From NCBI RefSeq assembly GCF_000422425.1, contig NZ_KE383829.1:184021-248020 (forward strand): a stretch of DNA of 64,000 nucleotides. The letters run 5' to 3'. Position 1 is the stretch's first letter. Each line of letters opens with the position of its first letter. This stretch comes from Oceanospirillum beijerinckii DSM 7166 (GTDB lineage: Bacteria; Pseudomonadota; Gammaproteobacteria; Pseudomonadales; Halomonadaceae). Shown here piece after piece: positions 8,810 through 19,025 of this stretch. A program made the translations under genes and the position numbers. A model generated the notes under the pieces. That model was not told the origin of the DNA and did not search any database. It saw nothing but the letters and a program-made list of their open reading frames with translations.

Positions 8810-9964
8810 TTAATCTTTCAACAGGCCACGACTATTCAGAACAGGGTTTGCATACATGCGCAGGATATATGCTTGGTATGCTTCTGGTTGTGCGTTTACA
8901 CGTTGTTCAAAGGCCTGGCGCTTAGCGGGATCAATCCGTGGCTTGCCGCTGATATGTTCATAGCCACCCAGCATTTCCAGTGCTATCCAGTTGGCATCAA
9001 AGAACTGGTAGTTATCCAGAATAGCCTGGTCTATTTGACGGGCTACCTCTTCGGCACTGTCCAGGTCACCTGAAAGCGGTTCATCAAAGTGCACATGAAC
9101 CTGCCCTTTATTACCTGAGATACCGTTAACGATGCTTTGGATATCTTCAAACTCTGCCTTATTGTAGCGGCCTTCTGTTGCAACGCTGTGAAGCTCTTTT
9201 GCTTTCAGTGCATCGCAGGGGTCATATTCGTAAGAGATGGTGACCGGTACAATATTCAGCTGGTTGATCACATCAGAAAAAGACAGGCCTTCTGTGTTTT
9301 TTCTGCGACTCATATAGAACATCTTAATAATAGCCGGGTCTGTCCGGTCGATACCATCTTTTGCCCGGCCCTCTTTCTGGGCGATCCATACGGAGTGCTG
9401 ATCTTCCAGCAGGGAGTGATTGATATAAGCGGACAGTTCGGTAATGGCTCTCATCATCTCACGACCTTTGGCTGAGCGATTGACGATAAAGCTCTTATTC
9501 AGGCGCATCAGGTCACTGACATATGGTTTTTTCAGCAGATTATCACCAATGGCGATACGCACGGTGTTATTGCCATTCAGATACAGCGCATAATTCACAA
9601 ATGCAGGGTCCATGGCGATATCCCTGTGATTGGCGACAAACAGATAGGCCTTGTTCGGATCAAGCTTGTCCAACCCTGAGACAGTAAAACCCTCGGTGGT
9701 GGTTTTGATCATACGGGCCATATAACCGGCAACTTGCATCTGAAACTCATGCACAGTATTGATTTTGGCAAACTGGCTGGCCAGTTTACGGCGAATCAAA
9801 GGGCGCAGGATAAAGCCGAGGCTTTTATGGACCTGAGGAAAACGAAACTGGCAAATCGCATCAATCAGTTCGGGGTGATTGATAATACGCTGGATCACGT
9901 CATGGGCTTCGTGATCGTAATAAGGGCGAATCTCGTGAAACTGATCGGTATCCGTGGTGGTCAT
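8810..9964 (-). CDS. 1-acyl-glycerol-3-phosphate acyltransferase-like protein
   Basis: 384 residues with a PlsC-type acyltransferase domain in the centre. The catalytic block is NHRDIAMDP at about 112-120, the HRDxxxD form seen in one subgroup rather than the textbook H-x4-D. The second block is AIGDNLLKKPYV and FIVNRSAKGREMM, and the third is WIAQKEGRAKDG (EGxR type). It would transfer an acyl chain to a lipid at the inner face of the membrane; substrate unknown. There is no clear membrane helix. It shares its strand with the CDF gene downstream. Confidence 0.82.
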   Translation of the reverse strand: MTTTDTDQFHEIRPYYDHEAHDVIQRIINHPELIDAICQFRFPQVHKSLGFILRPLIRRKLASQFAKINTVHEFQMQVAGYMARMIKTTTEGFTVSGLDKLDPNKAYLFVANHRDIAMDPAFVNYALYLNGNNTVRIAIGDNLLKKPYVSDLMRLNKSFIVNRSAKGREMMRAITELSAYINHSLLEDQHSVWIAQKEGRAKDGIDRTDPAIIKMFYMSRRKNTEGLSFSDVINQLNIVPVTISYEYDPCDALKAKELHSVATEGRYNKAEFEDIQSIVNGISGNKGQVHVHFDEPLSGDLDSAEEVARQIDQAILDNYQFFDANWIALEMLGGYEHISGKPRIDPAKRQAFEQRVNAQPEAYQAYILRMYANPVLNSRGLLKD

Positions 9965-10015
9965 CTCGTGTCTTATCCGGTTTATGTCTAGTGCGTCTGC
10001 TTGGGGCCATCTGGG

Positions 10016-10051
10016 CTATGTATTAGCTCAAGGTTATGTATTAGCTCAAGG
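10016..10051. repeat. Two tandem 18-bp repeats
   Basis: CTATGTATTAGCTCAAGG at 10016-10033 is followed directly by TTATGTATTAGCTCAAGG at 10034-10051, then by a 5-base start of a third unit. The pair lies in the 106-bp gap between rdgC and the acyltransferase gene. It looks like simple slippage duplication. Confidence 0.8.
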
Positions 10052-10070
10052 CTATGGGTTTTTAAGAACA

Positions 10071-10985
10071 TTAATGGCTTTGATGCTCACCACCGAGCCA
10101 TTCAATCAGTTCGTGTAGAAAGCGTTGCAGTTCCAAAGTCATCAGGGTGAAGTCAGCATCCAGGCGGGTCATCGGATCTTCGTCGGCATAGCTGTCCTGG
10201 GCTTCTTCCAACAGATCATCACCAAAACGCAGGCGCTTGATGCTCAGATCTTCGTTCAGAATACACTGCACTCGTTCCTGCCAATCGATAGCCAGTTTGG
10301 TGACCTGTTTGCCTGCTTGCAGGTGAGCCAGGACATCTTCCGCATCCAGCTCCTGTTGCTTGCAACGGATTACACTGCCTTCATCTAGATCGGATCTGAG
10401 TTCGCATTGACCGTTCAGTGCCAGGCCTGCCGGACGACTACTGATATCGTTTAGCCAATGGGTCATCAGTGTCGTCGGCGTGACTTCGGTATTCAGAGGG
10501 ATAACGGGTAGGGAGCCGATGGTCTGACGCAGCAGATCCAGAAACTCTTCTGCTTTTTTGCTACTGGCGGCATCAACGATCACCCATTGATTAGCCAGAT
10601 CCACATAACCCCAGGTATAGCTGGATTTGGCGAAGGCTTTAGGGGTCATTTCGGTCAGAATATCTTCTTTGATATTCAGTTTTTCCTTACGGCCTACCTT
10701 GCGATGATCTTTCAGCTCCAGCTCTTCAACCCGTTCTTTCAGGATCTCATTGACCACGGCTGCTGGAATCACTTTCTCCTGGCGACGCAGGCAAAGCAGA
10801 ATCTTTTTATTGCTGGCATGGAGCAGTTGATCTGACGTGGCAGCAGGAAATACCCAGCCCAGGCGATAGGTTTCAATACTCTTACAAGGCTGAAAGCGAT
10901 GTTCGTTAAGCTGTTCCTGCAGTTGTTCAGTGTTCAGTGCCAGAGGTGAACTGCATTTAAACACCTGAATGTTTTTAAACCACAT
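10071..10985 (-). CDS. rdgC: Recombination-associated protein RdgC
   Basis: 304 residues, the usual length. RdgC forms a dimeric ring around double-stranded DNA and restrains RecA; it is nucleoid-associated. The N-terminus MWFKNIQVFKC and the segments ETYRLGWVFPA, CLRRQEKVIPA and SSYTWGYVDLANQWVIVDA are family hallmarks, as is LRFGDDLLEEA near the C-terminus. It is alone on the minus strand with 380 bp upstream before the divergent chemoreceptor gene. Confidence 0.93.
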   Translation of the reverse strand: MWFKNIQVFKCSSPLALNTEQLQEQLNEHRFQPCKSIETYRLGWVFPAATSDQLLHASNKKILLCLRRQEKVIPAAVVNEILKERVEELELKDHRKVGRKEKLNIKEDILTEMTPKAFAKSSYTWGYVDLANQWVIVDAASSKKAEEFLDLLRQTIGSLPVIPLNTEVTPTTLMTHWLNDISSRPAGLALNGQCELRSDLDEGSVIRCKQQELDAEDVLAHLQAGKQVTKLAIDWQERVQCILNEDLSIKRLRFGDDLLEEAQDSYADEDPMTRLDADFTLMTLELQRFLHELIEWLGGEHQSH

Positions 10986-11367
10986 GCATCAAATATCCGT
11001 AACAATTGGGTGGCATATTATCTAACAAAGGATCCCGACTGACCAGTTGTAGCGGCAATTGGTGAATAAGCTCTGAAATAAAAGTCATTCTGTAGGTTTG
11101 TTTGTCAGCTGTGTTTTGAGTGAAGAGTAACGGAGTGATCCAGTAAAGTGCTTTTATTTTACTGGGCTTACAAAGAGTAACAAAAAGATAAACATCGAGT
11201 GCCGTAGAAGTATTCTGCTCTTGGGGCGAGTTCGTTGTTGGTGAAACATTCTTGTCATATTAATGAAAAGAAAGTGTCATTTTGCTTTGGCAAGGTGCCC
11301 CGCAAATCAATAATTATTTCGCTCACGGTTTCCATGCTGTGTAGGTATTTTAAAGGCTCACTCAACT
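10986..11367. other. rdgC-chemoreceptor divergent intergenic region
   Basis: 382 bases that must carry promoters for rdgC and the chemoreceptor. One clear hairpin is present: CCAGTAAA (11140-11147) with TTTACTGG (11158-11165). No coding sequence is convincing here; the start at 11235 on the plus strand is a different frame that runs into the chemoreceptor. Confidence 0.5.
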
Positions 11368-13350
11368 ATGAAAATTGCTACGGTCACACGCGCAACCTCT
11401 GTTGTTCTGGTGTTGATTGCGGTTTCTCTTGCTGCGACTCTGTTGTGGGGATTGGAGCGCTTAAATAGCGCATTTTCCGCCACACAGGCTTATAGCCAGC
11501 TCAAGGAAGAGGTGTCTATTGATTTACGGCGGACTATTCAGAGTTATCTGGCTACCGGCAATGCACTGGAACTCAGTTCCGCAGAACAGAAAATTTCTAT
11601 TCTTTCTTCTGACAGTCTTTCCCAGTTACCAACCGATGTGGCTACGGCTATTAAACGCCCTCTTGATGCTTTGCAGGATGGTCTGACTGGGAAATTCCGT
11701 GGTGCGGGAAAACTGGCGGGTAACCAGAAAGGTTTACTGTTACAGGCTGAAAAAGAGATTGCAGATAGTCTTGATACTATTCGTGATTATGCCAATGAGG
11801 GGCGTAGTAATAATCCCCAGGCGGCTTATCAATATCTGCAACAGCTGCATGAGGTGGCATTAGATCTGGTGCAGATTAAATATCTGCGTGAGCAATATAT
11901 GGATACCGCTAATGACAGTTATCGTAACTCTTTGCTGCAGCAGGTCAGTGATCTGGAACAGAAAGTATCAGCCTTGACTCAGCTGCCAAAACTGGGTGTT
12001 TTTGCTGAGGAAGAAGTGGACGATATGCAGGCTATGATGGGCTGGGGGAGTGATGAGGAGGTCAAGCCTAAGGTCGATAAGGCCGATGAACTCACTTCAG
12101 CTTTGGTGAGTTTGGTGCGTCGTTATCCAGGCGAGTTGGAAAATACCCTGAACAATATCGCCAGCGGCAATAACAGTCGTAAAGCCGTGAATGGTTTGAT
12201 TGACGATCTGGAAAGCAGCATTGTAGCAGGTCAGATTGACGTCATCCGGCACCGGACGGCGCTGGAGGCGCAGGTGACCAATATCTTTATCGGTTATGTC
12301 GTGCTGATCGTGGTCGTGGCCTTTATCCTGCACCTGTTCCTGAATCGTGTGGTGGTGCGTTCGCTGAAACAGCTGGCTGAAGCGATCGATAAGCTGGTCA
12401 GCGAAGGTAATATGACGCAGATTGATGCGCGCAATGCTGACAGTGAAACCGGTCAGATCGCCCGTAACTTTAATCACCTGATCGAGATTATGAGCAAGCA
12501 GAAAGAAGAGAAGTATGCCCAGCTGTCTCAGATTACTGACTCGCTTGAAGTGGTGCTGTCAGATATTGATACCATCAGTAAAGCGGCCAATGAGACTCGC
12601 GATTATATCTCCAAATCCCATGGCTTTACCGATGAGCTGACTCGTTTGGCTAAGGATGTGGATGCCAGTTCCAGTCAGGTGGAAAGCTTCGCTCGCGAAA
12701 CGGCGAGCTTTATGGAGAGCAGTCAGACCAGTGCACGTAATGTTGAACGTGCCAGTCAGCAAGCGATTGATACCCTGACGAACGGTCATAAGTCTCTGGA
12801 TGAGCTGGTTGTTGCGGTAGATGAAGTGACCAGTATTCTGGATGTGATCAGTGGCATCTCTGAGCAGACTAACTTGCTGGCACTGAATGCCGCTATTGAG
12901 TCGGCCCGTGCCGGAGAGCATGGCCGAGGCTTTGCTGTGGTGGCTGACGAGGTGCGTAATCTGTCGATGGAAACTCAAAGTTCGGTATCCAAGATTGGTT
13001 CGATTCTGCAGCAGCTAAAAACGGCGTCTACCGATCTGAAAACCAATATGACCGATATCTCGGATGCTGCACAGGAACAGAAAGAGGCGGCGACCTATCT
13101 GCTGGATATGTCCAAAACCGTTCAGGAGCACTCGGCCAAAGCGGCTGACTTTGCTCATCAAGGCGCAGAAGTAGCCCGTAATCAGGTGGGCAAAGTCGAC
13201 GTCTTTATTCAATCTATGGAAGAGATGGAGCAGCAGGCCCAGCAGGCGGAAGATGTGATTCTGTCGGTGCAGACCGAAGTGCATGAGAAAGTGTTGTGGA
13301 TCTCTAATGCGTTGGGTGTATCACGGGATAAAAAAGAGTTGTTGTTCTGA
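11368..13350 (+). CDS. Methyl-accepting chemotaxis protein
   Basis: 660-residue chemoreceptor. TM1 lies at about 11-29 and TM2 at about 306-326, with a long mostly helical periplasmic sensor between them (about 30-300) that I cannot assign to a named ligand-binding family. HAMP follows TM2. The signalling tip is clear: [20 protein letters not shown] and [16 protein letters not shown]. It would control CheA through CheW at the inner membrane. No C-terminal CheR-docking pentapeptide is seen. It is monocistronic, followed at once by a terminator. Confidence 0.92.
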   Translation: MKIATVTRATSVVLVLIAVSLAATLLWGLERLNSAFSATQAYSQLKEEVSIDLRRTIQSYLATGNALELSSAEQKISILSSDSLSQLPTDVATAIKRPLDALQDGLTGKFRGAGKLAGNQKGLLLQAEKEIADSLDTIRDYANEGRSNNPQAAYQYLQQLHEVALDLVQIKYLREQYMDTANDSYRNSLLQQVSDLEQKVSALTQLPKLGVFAEEEVDDMQAMMGWGSDEEVKPKVDKADELTSALVSLVRRYPGELENTLNNIASGNNSRKAVNGLIDDLESSIVAGQIDVIRHRTALEAQVTNIFIGYVVLIVVVAFILHLFLNRVVVRSLKQLAEAIDKLVSEGNMTQIDARNADSETGQIARNFNHLIEIMSKQKEEKYAQLSQITDSLEVVLSDIDTISKAANETRDYISKSHGFTDELTRLAKDVDASSSQVESFARETASFMESSQTSARNVERASQQAIDTLTNGHKSLDELVVAVDEVTSILDVISGISEQTNLLALNAAIESARAGEHGRGFAVVADEVRNLSMETQSSVSKIGSILQQLKTASTDLKTNMTDISDAAQEQKEAATYLLDMSKTVQEHSAKAADFAHQGAEVARNQVGKVDVFIQSMEEMEQQAQQAEDVILSVQTEVHEKVLWISNALGVSRDKKELLF

Positions 13351-13392
13351 TCTGCGCTTATCTTTGTTGGTTATCTCTAATAATGTGTTTTT

Positions 13393-13421
13393 AAAAGCGT
13401 CGGTTGCTCCGGCGCTTTTTT
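13393..13421 (+). terminator. Rho-independent terminator after the chemoreceptor gene
   Basis: Stem AAAAGCGTCGG (13393-13403) with CCGGCGCTTTT (13409-13419), one T-G pair, loop TTGCT, then a T run. Confidence 0.85.
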
Positions 13422-13587
13422 GTTGCAGGCGTTTCTGCCGTGTTGATTCTCCGCTCGATTATTTCCAAGCTTTTCCTTATGACTTTGCTATTAGGCGGAT
13501 CTTTTGGCATTTGCTCTTCATTACACTGACTTCTTAATGCGATTTTTTTGCCTGAAACACGCTAATTGATTGATGCGTGAGGCTAAA

Positions 13588-13617
13588 TTGCTGTGACGGG
13601 CCATATAAGAGTATAAT
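13588..13617 (+). promoter_or_regulatory. Probable sigma-70 promoter of gyrA
   Basis: TTGCTG at 13588-13593 and a perfect TATAAT at 13612-13617 are separated by 18 bp, about 75 bp before the gyrA start. The -10 match and position support it; the -35 is moderate. Confidence 0.6.
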
Positions 13618-13690
13618 CGGGTGAATTTTATAGACGAGTGTTGCGCACTGGGTTGCAACGCAGTGTTGCCGAAAAAGGATTCTGTGACTC

Positions 13691-16504
13691 ATGGGTGAAT
13701 TTGCCAAAGAGATCCTGCCCGTCAATATCGAAGACGAGCTGAAGCAGTCCTATCTGGATTACGCCATGAGCGTAATCGTGGGACGTGCTCTGCCGGATGT
13801 TCGTGATGGTCTGAAACCTGTACACCGCCGTGTACTGTTTGCCATGCATGAACTGGGTAATGACTGGAATAAACCATATAAAAAATCGGCCCGTGTTGTC
13901 GGCGATGTGATCGGTAAATATCACCCTCATGGTGATAGTGCGGTGTACGATACCATCGTACGTATGGCCCAGCCGTTTTCTATGCGTCATATGTTGGTGG
14001 ATGGCCAGGGTAATTTTGGTTCCATCGATGGTGATAACGCCGCAGCGATGCGTTATACCGAGGTGCGTATGGCCCGTATCTCCCACGAGATGCTGGCTGA
14101 TCTGGACAAAGAGACCGTTAATTTTGTTGATAACTACGACGGCACAGAGCGGATCCCGGAAGTGTTGCCGACCCGTGTACCTAACCTGCTGGTAAACGGC
14201 TCGTCTGGTATTGCGGTCGGTATGGCGACGAATATTCCACCTCATAACCTGACGGAAGTCATCAATGGCTGTCTGGCTCTGCTGGATGATGGTGACCTGA
14301 CCGTTGATCAGCTGATGGAGTTTATTCCCGGCCCTGATCTGCCAACTGCCGGTATTATTAATGGTCGCGCGGGTATCCTGCAGGCGTATCGTACCGGTCG
14401 TGGTCGCATCTATATGCGTGCCCGTCACCATATTGAGCGTGATGATAAGGCCAACAAAGAAACCATTATTATCACCGAGATCCCTTATCAGCTGAACAAA
14501 GCCCGTGTGATCGAAAAGATCGCTGAGTTGGTGAAAGAGAAGAAGATCGAAGGGATTTCTGAATTGCGCGATGAGTCCGATAAGGACGGTTTGCGTGTGG
14601 TTATTGAACTGAAACGTGGTGAGTCCGGCGAGGTGGTGATCAATAACCTGTTCGCTCAGACTCAGCTGGAAAGTGTATTTGGTATCAATATTGTTGCGCT
14701 GGAAAATGGCCAACCGAAAGTATTGAACCTGAAGCAGCTGCTGGAAGCTTTCCTGCGTCACCGTCGTGAAGTGGTGACGCGCAGAACCGTATTTGAACTG
14801 CGTAAAGCCCGTGAGCGCGGCCATATCCTGGAAGGTCTGGCTATTGCGCTGGCCAATATTGATCCTGTGATTGAGCTGATCCGCCAGTCGCCTTCTGCTG
14901 CTGAAGCGAAAGAGAAGTTGATTGAGGGTGTCTGGACGCCGGGTAATGTGGTATCCATGCTGGAGCGTGCCGGTGCCGATTCCTGTCGCCCGGATGACCT
15001 GGAAGCAGGTTTTGGCCTGAACGACGGCGTTTACCGTCTGTCTCCAGCTCAGGCTCAAGCGATTCTGGAACTGCGTCTTCACCGTCTGACCGGTCTGGAA
15101 CACGAAAAGCTGCTGAAAGAGTACCAGGAGATCCTGGCTAAGATCGCGGAGCTGGCGAATATTCTGGCGGACTCCGAAAAACTGCTGCAAGTGATTCGTG
15201 AAGAGCTACAGGCGATTCGTGAACAGTACGGCGAAGAGCGTCGCACCGAGATCATCAGTAGTCGTCTGGATCTGACCATGGAAGATCTGATCAACGTTGA
15301 GGATATGGTGGTGACCATCTCCCGCAGTGGTTATGCCAAGTCACAGCCGTTGAGCGATTACCGTGCCCAGCGTCGTGGTGGCCGTGGTAAGTCTGCCACT
15401 GCCATGAAAGATGAAGATGTGATCGAGCATCTGCTGGTGGCATCAACCCACGATACCCTTCTGTTGTTCAGTAACCGAGGCAAGGTCTACTGGCTGAAGG
15501 TGTACGAATTGCCACAGGCGGGTCGTGGTTCCCGTGGTCGTCCTATGGTCAACCTGTTGCCATTGGAAGAAGGTGAGCATATCAGTGCCCTGCTGCCGAT
15601 GCCTAAGCCGGATGAGAAGGTTGATACGGATGCTGATGACGCCGAAGGCACAGAAGAAGTGAAAGACAGTGCTGCGCTGAAAAACGCTGCGCCGTTTGTG
15701 TTGATGGCAACGGCCAAAGGTACGGTGAAGAAGACTTCCCTGAGTCAGTTCTCCCGTCCCCGTAGCAGTGGTCTGATTGCACTGGAAATTGAAGACGGGG
15801 ACCGTCTGATTGGTGCAGCAGTAACCAATGGTGAGAACCATGTAATGCTACTGAGCAGCGCTGGTAAGATGATTCGCTTTGACGAAGAGAATATCCGTCC
15901 GATGGGACGTACTGCCCGTGGTGTGCGCGGTATGAAACTGCCGGAAGGCGCAGAAGTGATCTCGCTGATTATCCCTCAAACCAATGTGGTGGCGGATGAC
16001 GACAGTGAAACTGACTCTGACAACGTTGCTGTAGCAGCGATTGAAGGTGCAGAAGCGATCGATGATCAGGTCTATATTCTGACCGCGTCTGAAAACGGTT
16101 TCGGTAAGCGTACCTGCCTGGAAGCTTTCCCGGTGAAAGGCCGTGGTGGTCAGGGTGTAATCGCCATGCAGACCAGTGAGCGTAATGGTCAGTTGGTTTC
16201 AGCTATTCAGGTTGCGTCTCAGGATGAAATGATGCTGATCACCGACGGTGGCACCCTGGTGCGTACCCGTGTGGCGGAAGTGTCTGTTTCTGGCCGTAAT
16301 ACCCAGGGTGTCACCCTGATTCGTCTGACCGAGGGTGAGCATCTGGTGACTGCAGTACGTGTAGATGAACCGGAAGATGATGGTGAAGTAGACGACAGTG
16401 ATGTGGTTGCAGAGGGTGATACCCCGGCTAATGTGGACGCAGAACAAAATCCGGCGCAAAATGAAACGCCGGACAGTACAGAACCCGAACAGGGGGCTGA
16501 ATAA
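13691..16504 (+). CDS. gyrA: DNA gyrase subunit A
   Basis: 937 residues. Breakage-reunion subunit of the gyrase A2B2 complex that introduces negative supercoils. The catalytic tyrosine is Y122 (AAAMRYTEV). The quinolone-determining region has the sensitive residues S83 and D87 ([11 protein letters not shown]). The C-terminal beta-pinwheel includes the GyrA box QRRGGRG. Two acidic insertions make it longer than E. coli GyrA: about 640-665 and about 770-790, plus a very acidic tail from about 890 to the end. It opens the gyrA-serC-pheA-hisC-tyrA/aroA-cmk-rpsA block; a terminator after it limits read-through to serC. Confidence 0.97.
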   Translation: MGEFAKEILPVNIEDELKQSYLDYAMSVIVGRALPDVRDGLKPVHRRVLFAMHELGNDWNKPYKKSARVVGDVIGKYHPHGDSAVYDTIVRMAQPFSMRHMLVDGQGNFGSIDGDNAAAMRYTEVRMARISHEMLADLDKETVNFVDNYDGTERIPEVLPTRVPNLLVNGSSGIAVGMATNIPPHNLTEVINGCLALLDDGDLTVDQLMEFIPGPDLPTAGIINGRAGILQAYRTGRGRIYMRARHHIERDDKANKETIIITEIPYQLNKARVIEKIAELVKEKKIEGISELRDESDKDGLRVVIELKRGESGEVVINNLFAQTQLESVFGINIVALENGQPKVLNLKQLLEAFLRHRREVVTRRTVFELRKARERGHILEGLAIALANIDPVIELIRQSPSAAEAKEKLIEGVWTPGNVVSMLERAGADSCRPDDLEAGFGLNDGVYRLSPAQAQAILELRLHRLTGLEHEKLLKEYQEILAKIAELANILADSEKLLQVIREELQAIREQYGEERRTEIISSRLDLTMEDLINVEDMVVTISRSGYAKSQPLSDYRAQRRGGRGKSATAMKDEDVIEHLLVASTHDTLLLFSNRGKVYWLKVYELPQAGRGSRGRPMVNLLPLEEGEHISALLPMPKPDEKVDTDADDAEGTEEVKDSAALKNAAPFVLMATAKGTVKKTSLSQFSRPRSSGLIALEIEDGDRLIGAAVTNGENHVMLLSSAGKMIRFDEENIRPMGRTARGVRGMKLPEGAEVISLIIPQTNVVADDDSETDSDNVAVAAIEGAEAIDDQVYILTASENGFGKRTCLEAFPVKGRGGQGVIAMQTSERNGQLVSAIQVASQDEMMLITDGGTLVRTRVAEVSVSGRNTQGVTLIRLTEGEHLVTAVRVDEPEDDGEVDDSDVVAEGDTPANVDAEQNPAQNETPDSTEPEQGAE

Positions 16505-16537
16505 TCCGAGGGTAGAATAAACCCTGGGAAATAATAA

Positions 16538-16568
16538 AAAACAGGGGCCTTAGGCCCCTGTTTTGTTT
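16538..16568 (+). terminator. Rho-independent terminator after gyrA
   Basis: Stem AAAACAGGGGCC (16538-16549) with GGCCCCTGTTTT (16553-16564), 3-nt loop, T-rich tail. Strong, GC-rich, perfect. Confidence 0.9.
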
Positions 16569-16660
16569 GCTATTTATTGATTATGCAACCGGCTTGGAGA
16601 ACTCCAGCCGGAGAAACAGAGGACCAATAAAGAAGCAGTGCTTCTTTTGTGAGTACATCG

Positions 16661-17746
16661 ATGACACGTAAATACAATTTTTGCGCGGGACCTGCAGCTT
16701 TACCTGAAGCTGTATTACTAAAAGCTCAGGCAGAGATGCTGGATTGGCAGGGTCGCGGTTTATCCGTGATGGAGATGAGTCACCGCAGTGAAGCGTTTGT
16801 GGCGATTGCTGAGCAGGCAGAGCAGGATCTGCGTGATCTGTTGCAAGTGCCTGACAACTACAAGGTGCTCTTTATGCAGGGCGGTGCCAGCAGTCAGTTT
16901 GCGATGGTGCCCCTGAATCTGCTGGGTAAAGGTGGTACAGGCAACTATGTGAAAACAGGTGTCTGGTCGAAAAAAGCGATTGCTGAAGCCAAGCGTTATA
17001 ACCCTATTCATCTGGCTGCCGACACCGAAGGTAACAGCTTTACCTCAGTACCTGCACAGAATGAAATTGTATTGTCCGACGATGCGTCTTATCTGCACTT
17101 TACCAGCAATGAAACCATTGGTGGTCTGCAGTTTGATTATCTGCCTGAAGCGGGTGATGTGCCGCTGGTATGTGATATGTCATCGGATATTCTGGCAGCG
17201 CCGTTGAACGTCGGTGATTACGGTGTGATCTACGCCGGTGCTCAGAAAAATATCGGCCCTGCCGGTCTGACGCTGGTGATTATCCGTGATGATCTGCTGG
17301 ATCAGGCGATGGAAATCACCCCTTCCATGATGAACTATCGCATCGCGGCGGATAATGACTCCATGTACAACACGCCACCGACCTATGCCTGGTATCTGTC
17401 CGGTCTGGTATTTGACTGGCTGAAAAATGAAGTGGGTGGCTTGGAGAAGATGGCTGAGATTAATACCCGTAAGGCGAACAAGCTTTACTCGGCGATTGAT
17501 AACAGCAGCTTCTATGGCAATCCTATTGCTGTGGCGAATCGCTCACAGATGAATGTGCCTTTTACCCTGGCCGATGCGGCGCTGGATAAGGTCTTCCTGC
17601 AGGAAGCGGAGCAAAACGGTTTACTGAATCTGGCCGGTCACCGCTCTGTCGGTGGCATGCGCGCCAGTATCTACAACGCTGTACCTGAACAAGCAGTGGA
17701 TGCCTTAATCGCCTTTATGGCTGACTTTGAACAACGTCACGGGTAA
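16661..17746 (+). CDS. serC: Phosphoserine aminotransferase
   Basis: PLP-dependent class V aminotransferase converting 3-phosphohydroxypyruvate to phosphoserine; in many bacteria it also serves vitamin B6 synthesis. From the ATG at 16661 the protein starts MTRKYNFCAGPAALPEAVLL, the family N-terminus, giving 361 residues. An in-frame GTG at 16649 would add four; neither has a good Shine-Dalgarno. The PLP lysine is in YAGAQKNIGPAGLT. The stop is 5 bp before the pheA start, so serC-pheA form one unit. pdxJ, another B6 gene, is also in this window. Confidence 0.95.
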   Translation: MTRKYNFCAGPAALPEAVLLKAQAEMLDWQGRGLSVMEMSHRSEAFVAIAEQAEQDLRDLLQVPDNYKVLFMQGGASSQFAMVPLNLLGKGGTGNYVKTGVWSKKAIAEAKRYNPIHLAADTEGNSFTSVPAQNEIVLSDDASYLHFTSNETIGGLQFDYLPEAGDVPLVCDMSSDILAAPLNVGDYGVIYAGAQKNIGPAGLTLVIIRDDLLDQAMEITPSMMNYRIAADNDSMYNTPPTYAWYLSGLVFDWLKNEVGGLEKMAEINTRKANKLYSAIDNSSFYGNPIAVANRSQMNVPFTLADAALDKVFLQEAEQNGLLNLAGHRSVGGMRASIYNAVPEQAVDALIAFMADFEQRHG

Positions 17747-17751
17747 CAGAG

Positions 17752-18843
17752 ATGTCTGAAGCAGAACAGTTAGCGGTCCTGAGAGACCAGATTGATGAGA
17801 TCGATCAGACTATTCAAAAGTTGATCAATCAACGTGCCCAGTGCGCGCAAAAGGTAGCGGAAGTCAAACAAGCCTCCGGTAACGGGGATATCCAGTTCTA
17901 CCGTCCTGAGCGAGAAGCCCAGGTACTGCGTCGCGTCATGGAACGTAACGACGGCCCCCTGCCTGATGAAGAGATGGCTCGTTTGTTCCGTGAGATTATG
18001 TCGGCCTGTCTGGCACTGGAAGAGCCGGTTAAAGTGGCCTTCCTGGGCCCTGAGGGGACCTTTACCCAGGAAGCGGCTCTGAAGCACTTTGGTAACTCCG
18101 CAGTGACCAGACCAATGGCGGCCATTGATGATGTCTTCCGTGAAGTGGAAGCAGGTGCCGTGGCTTACGGCGTGGTGCCGGTTGAGAACTCTACTGAGGG
18201 CGTGATCAGTCATACGCTGGATAGCTTTATTGACTCTTCCCTGCAGATTTCCGGTGAAGTGGTATTGCGTATCCATCAGGATCTGCTGGTGGGTGAGAAT
18301 ACCCGTAAGGATAAGATCTCCCGTATCTACTCCCATCCATCATCACTGGCTCAATGCCGTAAGTGGCTGGATCAGCACTACCCGACTGCAGAGCGTATTC
18401 CGGTCAGCAGTAATGCGGAAGCGGCCCGCCTGGTGAAAAGTGAATGGCACTCGGCAGCGATTGCCGGTGATATGGCTGCGAAAAAATACGGCTTGGAAAA
18501 GATCGCTGAGAAGATCGAAGATCAGCCGGATAACTCCACCCGTTTCCTGATTATTGGTACGCAGGAAGTACCGGGTAGCGGTGAGGATAAAACCTCTATC
18601 ATGGCAGCAACCCGTAACCAACCGGGCGCACTGCATGACTTGCTGGAGCCGTTCCATCGTCATGGTATCGATCTGACCCGCGTAGAAACACGACCATCAA
18701 AAGTGGGTGCGTGGAACTATGTTTTCTTTATCGACTTTGCCGGTCATGCCGATGATGCCCGTGTGAAGCTGGCGCTGGAAGAGGTTGGGCAACGGGTTTC
18801 TGATATTAAGATCCTGGGTTCTTATCCAAAGGGTGTGCTGTAA
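17752..18843 (+). CDS. pheA: Bifunctional chorismate mutase/prephenate dehydratase (P-protein)
   Basis: 363 residues. Catalyses chorismate to prephenate and then to phenylpyruvate on the phenylalanine branch. Chorismate mutase (AroQ type) lies at about 5-90, prephenate dehydratase at about 95-270 with VAFLGPEGTFTQEAA, GVVPVENSTEG and the catalytic NSTRFLIIG motif, and a C-terminal ACT domain from about 280 (ALHDLLEPFHRHGIDLTRVE) which normally gives phenylalanine feedback control. It starts 5 bp after serC and ends at a strong terminator. Confidence 0.96.
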   Translation: MSEAEQLAVLRDQIDEIDQTIQKLINQRAQCAQKVAEVKQASGNGDIQFYRPEREAQVLRRVMERNDGPLPDEEMARLFREIMSACLALEEPVKVAFLGPEGTFTQEAALKHFGNSAVTRPMAAIDDVFREVEAGAVAYGVVPVENSTEGVISHTLDSFIDSSLQISGEVVLRIHQDLLVGENTRKDKISRIYSHPSSLAQCRKWLDQHYPTAERIPVSSNAEAARLVKSEWHSAAIAGDMAAKKYGLEKIAEKIEDQPDNSTRFLIIGTQEVPGSGEDKTSIMAATRNQPGALHDLLEPFHRHGIDLTRVETRPSKVGAWNYVFFIDFAGHADDARVKLALEEVGQRVSDIKILGSYPKGVL

Positions 18844-18878
18844 TCACTCCCGTTTAGCGGTACGCTCATAACAGCAAC

Positions 18879-18905
18879 AAAACGGGAGGCAGAGCCTCCC
18901 GTTTT
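18879..18905 (+). terminator. Rho-independent terminator after pheA
   Basis: Perfect 12-bp stem AAAACGGGAGGC (18879-18890) with GCCTCCCGTTTT (18894-18905), 3-nt loop AGA. Confidence 0.88.
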
Positions 18906-18911
18906 GCTGTG

Positions 18912-18942
18912 TTGACGCAAGCACTGGCTTTGCAGGTATAGT
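18912..18942 (+). promoter_or_regulatory. Possible hisC promoter
   Basis: TTGACG at 18912-18917 and TATAGT at 18937-18942, 19 bp apart, lie just after the pheA terminator and about 85 bp before hisC. A small hairpin GCCGT-AATATA-ACGGC follows in the leader (about 18974-18989). Spacing is long, so this is tentative. Confidence 0.42.
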
Positions 18943-19025
18943 GCTTTATCCACGAGAGCTAACAGATAGTAAGGCCGTAATATAACGGCTCATTGAAATA
19001 AGATTATTAGAAGGCGGAAATCATT

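Noticed and set aside
7589..9964. The CDF transporter and acyltransferase as a functional pair
   Set aside because: They share strand and an 84-bp gap, but nothing in the sequences links metal export with lipid acylation.
13628..15190. A 520-codon open frame antisense to gyrA
   Set aside because: It is low-complexity (Gln/Arg/Thr-rich) and follows from gyrA codon use; no family resemblance.
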